A DNA stretch of 21,629 bases from DASPWW01 sp035461345. GTDB lineage: Bacteria > Actinomycetota > Thermoleophilia > Solirubrobacterales > 70-9. The DNA is taken from contig DATHVJ010000042.1 in assembly GCA_035461345.1 (NCBI GenBank), positions 1 to 21,629 of the forward strand. The letters run 5' to 3'. The translations under genes were made by a program, and so were the position numbers. Each line of letters begins with the position of its first letter. Positions within the stretch are counted from its first letter, which is position 1. Shown here piece after piece: positions 21,620 through 21,629 of the stretch. The notes beneath the pieces are model-generated. The model did not search any database. It saw only the letters and a program-made list of their open reading frames with translations, and was not told the DNA's origin.

Positions 21620-21629
21620 TGCGGCGGCG
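21494..21629 (+). repeat. Direct repeat B, copy 2 (runs to window edge)
   Basis: Identical to 19853-19988 up to the last base available, so the right boundary of the repeat is not visible here. Confidence 0.9.
21619..21629 (+). CDS. Probable start of a third hydrolase gene (truncated by window edge)
   Basis: An ATG overlaps the stop of the preceding small protein by one base. The 11 bases visible are identical to the first 11 of the hydrolase at 19978 (MRRR start). This is consistent with a third hydrolase-plus-small-protein cassette continuing beyond the window, but only three codons and two bases can be seen. Confidence 0.5.

Noticed and set aside
19853..21629. Insertion sequence or integron-like explanation for the direct repeats
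   Set aside because: The repeats are coding parts of paralogous genes, with no transposase, terminal inverted repeats or recombination-site structure, so gene duplication and conversion explain them better.

Overview
The window is a GC-rich (about two-thirds G+C by eye), densely coded bacterial segment devoted to surface-polysaccharide synthesis. High GC, frequent GTG starts, start/stop overlaps, candidate leaderless promoters (TAnnnT boxes 7-10 nt before a start codon) and the protein style suggest an actinobacterium. Thermoleophilia (Solirubrobacterales and relatives) is my best guess, but this is inference and no phylogenetic marker is present. No gene-free stretch exceeds about 110 bases. 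I saw no RNA gene, CRISPR array, insertion sequence or integrase.

Layout, in five blocks of alternating strand. (1) Bases 1-5051, plus: two tandem paralogous polytopic GT-C-like membrane proteins (the first cut by the window edge), a DPM1/GtrB-like polyprenyl-phosphate glycosyltransferase, and a small SAM methyltransferase. (2) Bases 5068-10111, minus, transcribed from an NAD-dependent epimerase through a 65-residue coiled-coil protein, a two-domain GT2, a GT4 and a second SAM methyltransferase; the last three overlap by 4 bp. (3) Bases 10169-12561, plus: two overlapping GT2 glycosyltransferases, the first with an extra N-terminal domain. (4) Bases 12572-18180, minus: a Wzy/WaaL-type polymerase or ligase with a C-terminal TPR-like tail, a WbaP/CpsE-type initiating sugar-phosphate transferase, a GT2 and a GT4. 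(5) Bases 18283-21629, plus: a tandemly repeated two-gene cassette. Each unit has a secreted clan GH-A-like glycoside hydrolase followed by a small signal-peptide/linker/C-terminal-membrane-segment protein. Two full units are present and the first bases of a third lie at the window edge.

Working model: the initiating transferase loads a sugar phosphate onto undecaprenyl phosphate. The cytoplasmic GT2 and GT4 enzymes extend the unit, the epimerase supplies a nucleotide sugar and the methyltransferases may decorate it. The Wzy-like protein polymerises or ligates it outside the membrane. The DPM1-like enzyme could make a polyprenyl-phosphate sugar used by the GT-C-like pair for side-branching on the outer face. 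No flippase (Wzx or ABC) and no chain-length regulator is present, so the locus continues outside the window. The hydrolase cassettes may remodel or anchor the polymer at the cell surface. They are the least explained part of the window: the small proteins share long stretches of identical DNA at both ends, while their linkers and the paired hydrolases have diverged.
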